A stretch of DNA of 64,000 bases from Neisseria sp. (GTDB taxonomy: Bacteria > Pseudomonadota > Gammaproteobacteria > Burkholderiales > Neisseriaceae), in contig NZ_JAUMUI010000011.1 of assembly GCF_030530745.1 (NCBI RefSeq), forward strand, positions 16,317-80,316. Reading direction: 5' to 3'. The position numbers and the translations under genes were made by a program. Positions 16,419 to 23,815 of this stretch are shown here, one piece after another. Positions within the stretch are counted from its first letter, which is position 1; the number at the start of each line of letters is the position of its first letter. The notes beneath the pieces were generated by a model that worked only from the letters and a program-made list of their open reading frames with translations, searched no databases and had not been told where the DNA came from.

Positions 16419-17543
16419 TTAATCGCGTATGTAGATTGTTTCTACATCATAATCATCGTCGCTCCAACCGTCGTCGTCATTGGTTCCGTCGGGTTTTCCC
16501 TGCCATTCGGCTTCGCGGCCGAGAGGGGAATCGAAGCCTGCTTCCAAACGCAACACTGAAAGCAGGCGGTACATATCTGCGGGAACCGGAGCTTCAAACG
16601 ATACGGTTTCGCCCGTAGCCGGATGCTCGAAACTCAAGCGGTAGGCATGCAGGGCTTGGCGGGCCAGGCCTTTCACGGCTTCTTTAACGTTGTCGGAGCA
16701 GGTGTGGCGCGGGTTGCCGTAAACGGGGTCGCCCGCCAGCGGGTGGCCGGCTTCGCGCATATGCACGCGTATCTGGTGGGTGCGGCCGGTTTCAAGCGAG
16801 CATTCTATATAGCTGTGCGTCAGATAACGCTCCAGCACTTTCACATGGGTAACCGCCGGTTTGCCGCCGAATTTCACCACCGCCATTTTCAGGCGGTTGT
16901 GCGGGTCGCGGCCGATTAAGGTGTCGATTTTTCCGTCGAACGGTACGATGCCGTCGGCCACTGCGCGGTAAATGCGTTTGACCGTGCGCGCCTGCAGCTG
17001 GCGTACCAAATGGTTTTGCGCGGGCAGCGTTTTGGCTGCTACCATCAGGCCGCTGGTATCCTTATCCAAACGGTGCACGATGCCGGCGCGCGGAATCTGT
17101 GCCAGCCCGGGGCAGTGCGCCAGCAGGCCGTTGAGCAGCGTGCCCGTCCAGTTGCCGGCGGCGGGGTGTACCACCAAACCTGCGGGTTTGTTCAGCACAA
17201 TTACGGAGCCGTCTTCATAAACAACGTCCAAATCCATGGGTTCGGGCGTAAACGCCAAGGTTTCTCCGCTCGGGCGCACCGTTACCGCGATATATTCGCC
17301 GCCTATCATTTTGTCTTTGGGTTGGGCCGGCTCTCCGTTTACCGTTACCGCGCCGTCTTTTATCCAAGCGCTCAAGCGGCTGCGCGAATAGTCGGGCAGC
17401 AGTTTGGCCAGCACCGCATCGAGCCGCATGCCCGCCAAACCGAGGGGAACGGTTAAATTAATGCAAGTTTCTGTATCGGGGGCTGCCGTAAATTCCAAAT
17501 CATCGTTATAATCGGCTTCATTTTCAAAGGAAGAGTTCTGCAT
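16419..17543 (-). CDS. rluD: 23S rRNA pseudouridine synthase RluD
   Basis: 374 residues from ATG 17543 (MQNSSFENEADYNDD). S4 domain about residues 30-95 (MRLDAVLAKLLPDYSRSRLSAWIKDGAVTVNG). Catalytic domain with IVHRLDKDTSGLMVAAKT (catalytic Asp) and GRTHQIRVHM. RluD modifies U1911, U1915 and U1917 of helix 69. Its ATG overlaps the bamD ATG head to head (CATG at 17541-17544), so each gene's promoter and leader must lie inside the other. No good ribosome-binding site precedes this start. The acidic tail ends near a sequence (atcatcgtcg) rich in Asp codons. Confidence 0.93.
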   Translation of the reverse strand: MQNSSFENEADYNDDLEFTAAPDTETCINLTVPLGLAGMRLDAVLAKLLPDYSRSRLSAWIKDGAVTVNGEPAQPKDKMIGGEYIAVTVRPSGETLAFTPEPMDLDVVYEDGSVIVLNKPAGLVVHPAAGNWTGTLLNGLLAHCPGLAQIPRAGIVHRLDKDTSGLMVAAKTLPAQNHLVRQLQARTVKRIYRAVADGIVPFDGKIDTLIGRDPHNRLKMAVVKFGGKPAVTHVKVLERYLTHSYIECSLETGRTHQIRVHMREAGHPLAGDPVYGNPRHTCSDNVKEAVKGLARQALHAYRLSFEHPATGETVSFEAPVPADMYRLLSVLRLEAGFDSPLGREAEWQGKPDGTNDDDGWSDDDYDVETIYIRD

Positions 17544-18351
17544 GAAAAAAATTCTTTTAGTAGTTGCATTGGGTTTGGCTTTGGGCGGCTGTGCCGGCAC
17601 CAAAGGCACTATTGACAAAGATGCCCAAATCACCCAAGACTGGACGGTTGAAAAACTCTATGCCGAAGCGAACGGCGAGTTGAAGAGCAACAATTATACG
17701 CGAGCCGTCAAGTTATACGAAATTCTGGAATCGCGCTTTCCCAACGGCCGTTATGCCCAACAGGCGCAATTGGACACCGCTTACGCTTACTATAAAGACG
17801 ACGAACCTGAAAAGGCACTGGCCGCCGTCGAGCGTTTCCAGCGCAACCACCCCCAACACCCGAATATGGACTATGCCTTATACCTCAAAGGCTTGGTGCT
17901 GTTTAACGAAGACCAGTCGTTTTTAAACAAACTGGCCTCGCAAGACTGGTCTGACCGCGATCCGAAAGCCAACCGCGATGCCTACCAGGCGTTTGCCGAG
18001 CTGGTGGAGCGCTATCCCAACAGCAAATACGCGCCCGATGCTACCGAGCGCATGGCAAAACTGGTGGATGCATTGGGTGGCAACGAAATCGCTGTGGCCC
18101 GTTATTATATGAAGCGCGGTGCGTATCTGGCCGCTGCCAACCGCGCGCAGAAAATCGTCGAGCGTTATCAAAACACCCGTTTTGTGGAAGAGTCGCTGGC
18201 GATTATGGAATCTTCCTACCGCAAAATGAATAAAACGCAATTGGCCGACGATACCCGCCGCATTCTGGCGCAAAACTTCCCCAACAGCCCTTACCTGCAA
18301 AAACCGTGGCACGAGAGCACCGGCATTCCGTGGTGGCGCTATTGGCGTTAA
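17542..18351 (+). CDS. bamD: Outer membrane assembly lipoprotein BamD (ComL)
   Basis: 269 residues with lipoprotein signal (MKKILLVVALGLALGGC, Cys17) and tetratricopeptide repeats (KLYAEANGELKSNNYTRAVKLYEILESRFP, then three further units). BamD is the essential partner of BamA in beta-barrel insertion; in Neisseria it is called ComL and is linked to peptidoglycan and competence. AGGAAGAG precedes ATG 17542. The gene diverges from rluD with overlapping start codons and ends in a 20-bp DUS terminator. Confidence 0.96.
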   Translation: MKKILLVVALGLALGGCAGTKGTIDKDAQITQDWTVEKLYAEANGELKSNNYTRAVKLYEILESRFPNGRYAQQAQLDTAYAYYKDDEPEKALAAVERFQRNHPQHPNMDYALYLKGLVLFNEDQSFLNKLASQDWSDRDPKANRDAYQAFAELVERYPNSKYAPDATERMAKLVDALGGNEIAVARYYMKRGAYLAAANRAQKIVERYQNTRFVEESLAIMESSYRKMNKTQLADDTRRILAQNFPNSPYLQKPWHESTGIPWWRYWR

Positions 18352-18375
18352 AGTTTGATTTAAATAAATAGCTTA

Positions 18376-18419
18376 TAAGGCCGTCTGAAAATGCATTTTT
18401 GCATTTTCAGACGGCCTTA
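18376..18419 (+). terminator. Perfect 20-bp DUS terminator after bamD
   Basis: The arms 18376-18395 and 18400-18419 pair over 20 bp with a TTTT loop; both carry the full DUS core. Confidence 0.85.
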
Positions 18420-18446
18420 GGGTATTTTCTTTCGCAGGAGCCGGTT

Positions 18447-19073
18447 ATGTTACAGCCGCAGCACAGTGCCGTATTCGATTTGCCGTTTTTCCAATTGGCG
18501 CAAATCAAGCGTTATTGTCCCGAGCGTTTGGATGAGATTAAAGCGGCACACCGCGCGGCGTGGCTGGTATGGCGGCAGACGGTGGAAGCGGTGGCGGCAC
18601 GGCTGGGGGCGGAGTTCGCGCCGCCGCATATCGAGCGCTGGTGCAACGGCTGGCAGGTGCGGGCGCATTTTTTTGCCTATTTCAAATACGCGCGTTACCG
18701 CGATTCGGCAGTGATTTTCTCGCTCTTGCTCAACCGCCGCCGCTTGGGCGTGAGCCTTGATTGGCACAGCTACCGCGCCGCGCGGTCGGCCGTGCCTCTG
18801 GAACAGTACCGGCAATGGCCGCAGGTTTTGGCGGGCGGGGATTTCGACGGTTTTGACATGTGGCGCGACAGCGACGGCGAGTATGCCGATTATCCGACGG
18901 TTGCCGAACAGTGTGCGCGGGGCTTGGCTTTGGCCGACGGCGATTTCTTTTGCATCGGCAGCCATATCGAACGCGGCAACATCGGTCAAACAGACAGCGC
19001 GGCCTGGCTGGCGGGGCAAATACGCGCCTTGCAGCCGGCCTATGAGGCCTGTTTTGCCGGACAGCAGGCGTAG
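18447..19073 (+). CDS. HI_0552-family protein of unknown function
   Basis: 208 residues from ATG 18447 (GCAGGAG eight bases upstream); the open frame from 18399 crosses a terminator. The sequence is cytoplasmic and rich in Trp/Arg: AAHRAAWLVWRQTVEAVAARLG, CNGWQVRAHFFAYFKYARYRDSAV, LLNRRRLGVSLDWHSYR. From memory these resemble the Haemophilus HI_0552 family, whose function is not established. The TAG stop is made of the TA flanking a family 1 element plus the first G of that element. Confidence 0.7.
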   Translation: MLQPQHSAVFDLPFFQLAQIKRYCPERLDEIKAAHRAAWLVWRQTVEAVAARLGAEFAPPHIERWCNGWQVRAHFFAYFKYARYRDSAVIFSLLLNRRRLGVSLDWHSYRAARSAVPLEQYRQWPQVLAGGDFDGFDMWRDSDGEYADYPTVAEQCARGLALADGDFFCIGSHIERGNIGQTDSAAWLAGQIRALQPAYEACFAGQQA

Positions 19074-19238
19074 GGTCTGTTTACAATTAGCGTAACGGCG
19101 GTATTTTTGGTCAAAAATCCCCGTCTGCGGCGTTAGGCAGCGTAGCGGGCTTGCGAAGCTAAAATGCCCGCAGGTGTCCAACCTTGCTGCGCTTTTTGCC
19201 TCAAAAAACCACTTCATCGGCCAATTGTCAACAGCTCC
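19073..19238. mobile_element. Family 1 miniature element, copy 2 (166 bp)
   Basis: The same element as at 10431-10617 in inverted orientation. The ends GGGTCTGTTTACAATTAGC and, inward from the right, GGAGCTGTTGACAATTGGC match at 15 of 19 positions. TA flanks both ends (19071-19072, 19239-19240). Relative to copy 1 it lacks ~20 bp lying between two AGGCAAAAA direct repeats, as expected for a slippage deletion. It exactly fills the space between the HI_0552-like gene and fic. Confidence 0.78.
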
Positions 19239-20653
19239 TAGCCTTCTCTCTTCAGCCTTTCCAATAAATCTTGCGGAGCGACATATTCCAAAGCGTTTCC
19301 TGATTTGAACGGCACTAAGAATCTATATTCACCTAGTTTGCTTAAATCGCTGCGGGCAGTATTCAAAGAAACACCATATTGATTGGCAATTTCTTGTGCG
19401 GTAAAAATTTTCCCGCTTTCTTCCACTGCTTTTTGTAGAATACCAATTTGCCGTTGGTTTAACTTTCCTATCTTTTTGGTATATTTGGCAATTGCTGCTT
19501 TGAACTCCTGCTGGTGTTTCTGCTTGTTAGAAATATAGTTTTCCAAATCGGCGACTGCCCGCTTGATAATGTCGCATTGATAGTAAATGAAATAGGTTAA
19601 ATCCAAATTATCGGTTTCTGCATATAGATAGGATTTTGCATATTGAGCAGGAGCATTTTTCAGTAGGCGGCTGATGGATATGTATTCAAACAGCCAATAA
19701 CCGTTTTTGAGCATAAACCAATAAAATAAAGCCCGCGCCGTCCGCCCGTTGCCGTCGCCGAATGGGTGGATATAACCGATCAGGAAATGCAGGATAATGG
19801 CTTGCACAACCGGGTGGATAAACGGATTTTCCCCGCCGTCATAAGTGTTGTTGGCAAACGTGCATACCGCTTCCATTAGTTCATAAACCTGTTCGTGCGG
19901 AGGCGGTTGATACAGGCTGTTGCCGTCGGCATCGGCAATAAAGATTTCATTATCTTGTCTGAATTGTCCGGGTTCGGCGCGGTTTTCAATGGCATTTCTT
20001 GTGGCGGTACGGTGCAAATCCAAAATCATTTCAATGCTTAATGGCGTATTTTTCAAGTCCACCGCTTTTTTCATCAAGTGATAGTTGTTCACTATCATGA
20101 TTTCGTCTTTGGTTTTGGGTTTGCGTTGTGATTTGAGCATATCCTTGGCCACTTGGCGCGTGGTGGCTGCGCCTTCTAATTGTGCCGATGTAATCGCCTC
20201 TTCCATAATCAGAGATTTAAGCAGAAACCTGTTCTGCTCGCTTCTGCCGAAACCGCCCAAGCTCGACGTGCCGATAGTGCTGCCGCAGCTTTTATCAATC
20301 AAATGAAGCCGTGCCTGTAAAGAATCGGGAATACAGAATCTGAATTGATGCCCATGCGGAAAATCAATCGGTTTTTGGATTTTTCTGCGGCTTTCCTGCA
20401 CTGCCCGCCATTTCATCCGTGTATCCTGCGTGTGTATCCTGCGGAATTTATCCCAATGCAGATAAGCTCCGTTCTCATCGGTAACGGAAAATTCGGAATA
20501 ATCTTTGATTTCAGCAAAAAAATCAGGAATATCCATATCGGGATTGTTTTCAGCAGAGCGGAGCAGCTTGGCGGTTTGTGCCATCTTTTCGGTGAAATGT
20601 TGCACATATTCTTGCTGCAAGAGGGCAAATTTCGGAGGACTAGAGATTTTCAT
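19238..20653 (-). CDS. Fic-domain protein (class II, N-terminal inhibitory motif)
   Basis: 471 residues from ATG 20653. Fic core motif HPFGDGNGRTARALF at about 296-310 is complete. The inhibitory motif S-x-x-x-E-G appears as SAQLEG at 156-161, which defines a class II Fic with intramolecular auto-inhibition. A C-terminal winged-helix segment (IFTAQEIANQYGVSLNTARSDLSKL, about 420-445) suggests DNA binding. Such enzymes usually AMPylate a protein hydroxyl; the target is unknown. A 14-bp palindrome just upstream may be its operator. The stop TAG uses the TA/G border of a miniature element, so the native C-terminus may have been about ten residues longer. Composition is more AT-rich than neighbours. 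Confidence 0.9.
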   Translation of the reverse strand: MKISSPPKFALLQQEYVQHFTEKMAQTAKLLRSAENNPDMDIPDFFAEIKDYSEFSVTDENGAYLHWDKFRRIHTQDTRMKWRAVQESRRKIQKPIDFPHGHQFRFCIPDSLQARLHLIDKSCGSTIGTSSLGGFGRSEQNRFLLKSLIMEEAITSAQLEGAATTRQVAKDMLKSQRKPKTKDEIMIVNNYHLMKKAVDLKNTPLSIEMILDLHRTATRNAIENRAEPGQFRQDNEIFIADADGNSLYQPPPHEQVYELMEAVCTFANNTYDGGENPFIHPVVQAIILHFLIGYIHPFGDGNGRTARALFYWFMLKNGYWLFEYISISRLLKNAPAQYAKSYLYAETDNLDLTYFIYYQCDIIKRAVADLENYISNKQKHQQEFKAAIAKYTKKIGKLNQRQIGILQKAVEESGKIFTAQEIANQYGVSLNTARSDLSKLGEYRFLVPFKSGNALEYVAPQDLLERLKREG

Positions 20654-20663
20654 AATGAATACC

Positions 20664-20697
20664 AAGATAACTCAATTTTTTATAATTGAGTTATCTT
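20664..20697. promoter_or_regulatory. 14-bp palindrome upstream of fic, candidate operator
   Basis: The arms AAGATAACTCAATT (20664-20677) and its exact complement (20684-20697) are separated by six bases. It lies 10 bases upstream of the fic start. The Fic protein carries a winged helix, so auto-repression is plausible. It is not placed as a terminator because it precedes the gene. Confidence 0.55.
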
Positions 20698-20759
20698 AGT
20701 CACTTTGAAGGAAAATGGAAAGTATTTTAACAAAGTATACGGAAAGTCATTACATTAAA

Positions 20760-21522
20760 AACCTATCCCACTAGGTACTCCGCCATACGATAATGCCGCA
20801 GGCTAGATACAGCATGGCGAGATAGTTCTCGGGCAGTTTCTCCCACTGGACAAGTATTTGCCGGAAACGGTTGAGTCATCCGTACGTCCTTTCCACTACC
20901 CAACGTCTCGCTTTGAAACCCTCCCCCTTCTCCAGCTCCTTCTTCTCTTCCCCACGGCTGCGGATGTGTGCGGTATATCCCATCGCTTTAACAAACGCCC
21001 TTACTTTGCGGCTGTCATAGCCTTTGTCCATGCACAAACCATGCCCCTCTCCCGCCTCAAGGAGCGGTTTCTCTATCTGTAAGCTTTTCAAGGTCTCTTC
21101 CACCAGTCCCGCATCATGGCGGTTCGCCCCGTCAACCGCAACCGATAGGGGGATGCCCGCCGCATCGGTCAACAGACTGCGCTTTACTCCTTGTTTTCCC
21201 CGGTCGGTCGGGTTAGCCCCTGTTTTTTTTCGTCGGCAAGCGGGGCTTTGGTTACAGCGCCGTCCATTGATACCCAAGACCGGTCAATCCCCCGTGTTTC
21301 TTGGTATTTTTCCAGCCCTTTCTGCCATAGCTTGAGGAAAACGCCCGCCTTGTTCCATTCTTGAAAACGGCGGTGGGCAGAACTTGACGAACAAATTCCG
21401 GTGGCGTTGAGGGCATTCCATTGACAGCCCGTGCGCAAAACGAAAAAGATGGCGTTCATTGCGCTTCTGTCGGGTACTCGGGGACGATGGCATCCCAAGG
21501 GGTGGGGTCTGCGTGGTGGCAA
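20760..21522 (-). pseudogene. IS5-family (IS427-like) transposase, 3' portion of a split IS
   Basis: The terminal repeat AACCTATCCCACTAGG (20760-20775) is followed by a transposase read on the minus strand. The first part (21184-21522) has PLGCHRPRVPDRSAMNAIFFVLRTGCQWNALNATG and ends in a run of eight A (minus strand, about 21223-21230). The second part (20876-21277) continues KTGANPTDRGKQGVKRSLL with DGANRHD and the DDE-type CMDKGYDSRKVR and RRWVVERTYG. A two-frame layout at an A-run is normal for this IS group. The gene is nevertheless dead: the codon after ERTYG is TGA where Trp is expected, and the N-terminal 21 residues lie 1.3 kb away at 22867-22929. Confidence 0.85.
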
Positions 21523-21631
21523 TAAAAGTAAATGAATGTGTCAGCGTGGACGATTTAGCTAAATGCGGAGAAATTTATTACCAAATTTTAGCTAATTTAT
21601 TAAATAAATCCTTCTCTTATTAAGGAGTGCA

Positions 21632-21667
21632 AAAGGCCGTCTGAAAGATGATTTTCAGACGGCCTTT
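21632..21667 (-). terminator. DUS terminator of the second GST gene
   Basis: The arms aaaggccgtctgaaa / tttcagacggccttt enclose six bases, 11 bases beyond the GST stop. Confidence 0.75.
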
Positions 21668-21677
21668 GTTTCACCGT

Positions 21678-22304
21678 TTAAAAGCGGCTCAAATCCAGCC
21701 CGCCGCCGGTTTTTTCATCGGCTTTGCGGTAGGCGGGGTGGGTTTCGATTTGCTCAAGGTAGCGGACGATGTTCGGGTAGGCGGCTTTATCCACATAATT
21801 CAAGCCCCATTGCAGCGGGAAGGAAAGGGCGAAATCGGCACCGGTGAGCTGCTCGCCGACAATCCATTTTCGGCCTTCCAGCGTGCTTTCCACATGGTTG
21901 AAATAGAGCCCGACTTGGGCATCGGTGTAGGCGGCGAATTCGCCCAAATCGCCTTTTTTGGAGACCAGCGCCAGCAGGTTCGCCGAAAACATCGAGGCGG
22001 AAACCGCCAGCCAATATACATAGTTAGAATAATCGTCGGTCTGACGGGCGGGGGTGAAGCGGTTTTCGCCGTCGTAGCGGTCGAGCAGGTGCTGGATAAT
22101 GGCGTTGCCCTCTGCCAGTATCAAACCGCCGTCCTGCAATACGGGCGCTTTGCCGAGCGGATGCTGTGCTTTGAGTTCGTCTGGGGCAAAACCTGTGCCT
22201 TCCAAACGGTCGTAGATTTTCAGTTCGTAATCCAAACCGAGGGCTTCCAAAAGCCACACGATGCGGTGCGAGCAGGATTGTTTGAGGTAATGCAGGGTAA
22301 TCAT
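21678..22304 (-). CDS. Glutathione S-transferase (cargo of split IS)
   Basis: 208 residues from ATG 22304 (MITLHYLKQSCSHRIVWLLEALGLDYEL). The thioredoxin-like domain has Ser as likely glutathione contact and the QHPLGKAPVLQDGG / AEGNAIIQHLLDRY motifs. The C-terminal helical domain includes GEQLTGADFALSFPLQW. It follows ohr on the same strand, separated by a DUS hairpin. Together they lie inside an interrupted IS5-family element. A detoxification role with Ohr is inferred from context. Confidence 0.88.
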   Translation of the reverse strand: MITLHYLKQSCSHRIVWLLEALGLDYELKIYDRLEGTGFAPDELKAQHPLGKAPVLQDGGLILAEGNAIIQHLLDRYDGENRFTPARQTDDYSNYVYWLAVSASMFSANLLALVSKKGDLGEFAAYTDAQVGLYFNHVESTLEGRKWIVGEQLTGADFALSFPLQWGLNYVDKAAYPNIVRYLEQIETHPAYRKADEKTGGGLDLSRF

Positions 22305-22372
22305 GGTGTTTCTCCTATAAAAAACGGTTGGTTTTTGCAAAATTTTGCGGAAAAAAGACCGCTTGTAAAAAT

Positions 22373-22400
22373 GCCGTCTGAAAGACATTTTTCAGACGGC
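22373..22400 (-). terminator. Terminator of ohr containing an AT-dialect DUS
   Basis: The arms gccgtctgaaa / tttcagacggc. The left copy reads ATGCCGTCTGAA (22371-22382), the meningococcal/gonococcal dialect, unlike most DUS in this window. Confidence 0.7.
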
Positions 22401-22411
22401 TTTATCAATGG

Positions 22412-22843
22412 TTACAAATCAAACGACTGAATCAGATTCACGTGCAGGCGTACATCGACATTACCGCGTACGGCATTGGAGTACGGGCAGACTTCATGTG
22501 CTTTTTGAATCAGCTTTTTCGCCTCTTCCTCGCTCACGCCTTCCACGGTGATGGTGATGTCCAAATCCAGACCGAAGGCACCGTCGGGTTTTTGACCGAT
22601 ACCGACTGCCACGCTGGTGGACGATTTTGTCGGTTTGATGCCCAGAGTCGGGGCGACGTGGTTCATGGCACTGTCGAAACAGGCAGCGTAGCCCATGGCA
22701 AACAGCTGCTCGGGGTTGGTGCCTTGTTTGCCTTCGGTATTTTGAAAGCCGACCAAATCAAAGCCGATAGATCCGTCGTCCACGCGGGTGTGGCCGTCGC
22801 GTCCGCCGGTGGCGGTGGCTGAAGTGTGATAGAAAATTTTCAT
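22412..22843 (-). CDS. ohr: Organic hydroperoxide resistance protein Ohr
   Basis: 143 residues from ATG 22843 (KIFYHTSATATGGRDGHTRVDDG). Both redox cysteines are present: GYAACFDSAM (about 60) and EVCPYSNAVRGNV (about 125). Ohr is a thiol peroxidase using lipoylated proteins to reduce organic hydroperoxides. The start lies 23 bases inside the border of the disrupted IS, so any promoter is probably in the IS-derived sequence upstream. No ohrR regulator is adjacent. Confidence 0.92.
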   Translation of the reverse strand: MKIFYHTSATATGGRDGHTRVDDGSIGFDLVGFQNTEGKQGTNPEQLFAMGYAACFDSAMNHVAPTLGIKPTKSSTSVAVGIGQKPDGAFGLDLDITITVEGVSEEEAKKLIQKAHEVCPYSNAVRGNVDVRLHVNLIQSFDL

Positions 22844-22866
22844 GGGTTGCTCCTTAAAGTAGGGTA

Positions 22867-22989
22867 AAAAGGTTCTATCTGAGCCCAAAGCCCGTCGCTG
22901 ATGAGCCATTTGTCGGTTGATTTGTTCATAATCGCCTCCCGGGGTGAGATGGGTATTTGCTCATTTGACCATTCCTAATGGGATAGGTT
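22867..22989 (-). pseudogene. IS5-family transposase, 5' portion of the split IS
   Basis: Terminal repeat at 22974-22989 (complement AACCTATCCCATTAGG, 15 of 16 identical to 20760-20775). Downstream of a GGGAGG ribosome-binding site, ATG 22929 starts MNKSTDKWLISDGLWAQIEPF, a typical N-terminus for this transposase group. It then runs into foreign sequence and stops (YPTLRSNP). Joined to 20760-21522 it would make an IS of about 885 bp, a normal size for the group. Confidence 0.8.
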
Positions 22990-23022
22990 CTAAGTCAGCA
23001 GTTTCAAGAATGGAAAATAAAG

Positions 23023-23130
23023 TAAGCCGTCTGAAAAGTTTCAGACGACCTTGAACGTGAAGCCTAAAGAACGCGTGCATGCAAGACATGCACCCTACGC
23101 GCTGATTTTAGGTTTCAGGCAGGCTACGGC
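23023..23130. repeat. Imperfect DUS hairpin and gtgcatgc repeat in the 22990-23133 gap
   Basis: An agccgtctgaaaag / tttcagacgacct pair is followed by gtgcatgcaagacatgcac (a short inverted repeat inside a sequence common between neisserial genes). There is no ORF here. Confidence 0.4.
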
Positions 23131-23133
23131 TAG

Positions 23134-23766
23134 CTAAATTTTGTCTTCTGCCGGGTCTATTCTCCAGTAATGTTCTGGATTTCTTGTACATTCAACAGTA
23201 GGAAAACGTTCAGTAACTTTGCGTTTTTTTAAATCGCCATTTGGATGATAAAAGTCAATCCATTTGCTTGGTTTATTATAATACTTCATTTCTCCCCCGC
23301 ATTTTGGGCAATTGCACGGAAAAATTTTTTCTAATGTTAATTTTCCACCTTTACCATTTAAGGCGTAATTGACAAATAAAGGAACTCTAATTTGCTTTTT
23401 AGCAATTTGCCGAAGTTTACATACAATTAAGAATGGAGCAGAAAATATCATAAATAAAATAAGATAGAGCCAACTATTTGTTTGAGTAACGCCTTTAAGA
23501 CTGTCAAGTGCGCCAAAAAATAATGTACCAAAGGGTATTAAACTAAGAATACCAAGCAAAACACTAATCCAAGTTAATGCAGCCAACGTGAAAGGGTTTC
23601 TCCATCTAGGTTCAGCTCGATACAATTCTAATTTATCAACATTGGATTGCTTTTTAGCATAATTGTGCTGATGAACTGTATTATATTGATCTCCTTTTAT
23701 ATATTGATCTCCAATTTGTGTTGAACCATTAAAAGTTGCATCTTTAAAATTATTTTCTTGTTTCAT
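23134..23766 (-). CDS. AT-rich membrane protein with N-terminal GDQY repeat and zinc-ribbon
   Basis: 210 residues from ATG 23766, supported by TTGGAGAAA seven bases upstream. Three parts are visible. Residues 1-35 are a short repetitive segment (FNGSTQIGDQYIKGDQYNTVHQHNY). Two membrane helices lie at about 62-88 and 97-118. A cytosolic C-terminal part has CNCPKCGGEM near 150 and a later Cys (TVECTRNPEHYW), which may form a zinc ribbon. I recognise no family. Codon use is AT-rich against uvrA next door, and no DUS occurs inside, so horizontal origin is likely. The N-terminal motif recalls the GD/GN-rich leaders of some NTPase-linked and defence proteins; that is only a resemblance. Confidence 0.72.
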   Translation of the reverse strand: MKQENNFKDATFNGSTQIGDQYIKGDQYNTVHQHNYAKKQSNVDKLELYRAEPRWRNPFTLAALTWISVLLGILSLIPFGTLFFGALDSLKGVTQTNSWLYLILFMIFSAPFLIVCKLRQIAKKQIRVPLFVNYALNGKGGKLTLEKIFPCNCPKCGGEMKYYNKPSKWIDFYHPNGDLKKRKVTERFPTVECTRNPEHYWRIDPAEDKI

Positions 23767-23815
23767 TATATTTTTCTCCAAATTCAAGAATTAATTAAAA
23801 CATAACTGTATTAAG

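Noticed and set aside
18450-19217. 255-residue minus-strand ORF opposite the HI_0552-like gene
   Set aside because: It begins in the miniature element and is antisense to a gene with a good start and family resemblance.
20664-20697. Palindrome before fic as a rho-independent terminator
   Set aside because: It lies upstream of fic and no gene reads into it from the right; the IS end lies beyond, so an operator is the better reading.
20653-23766. Prophage or toxin-antitoxin island
   Set aside because: Apart from fic, a broken IS, ohr and gst there are no phage genes, integrase, attachment sites or recognisable antitoxin; the class II Fic carries its own inhibitory motif.
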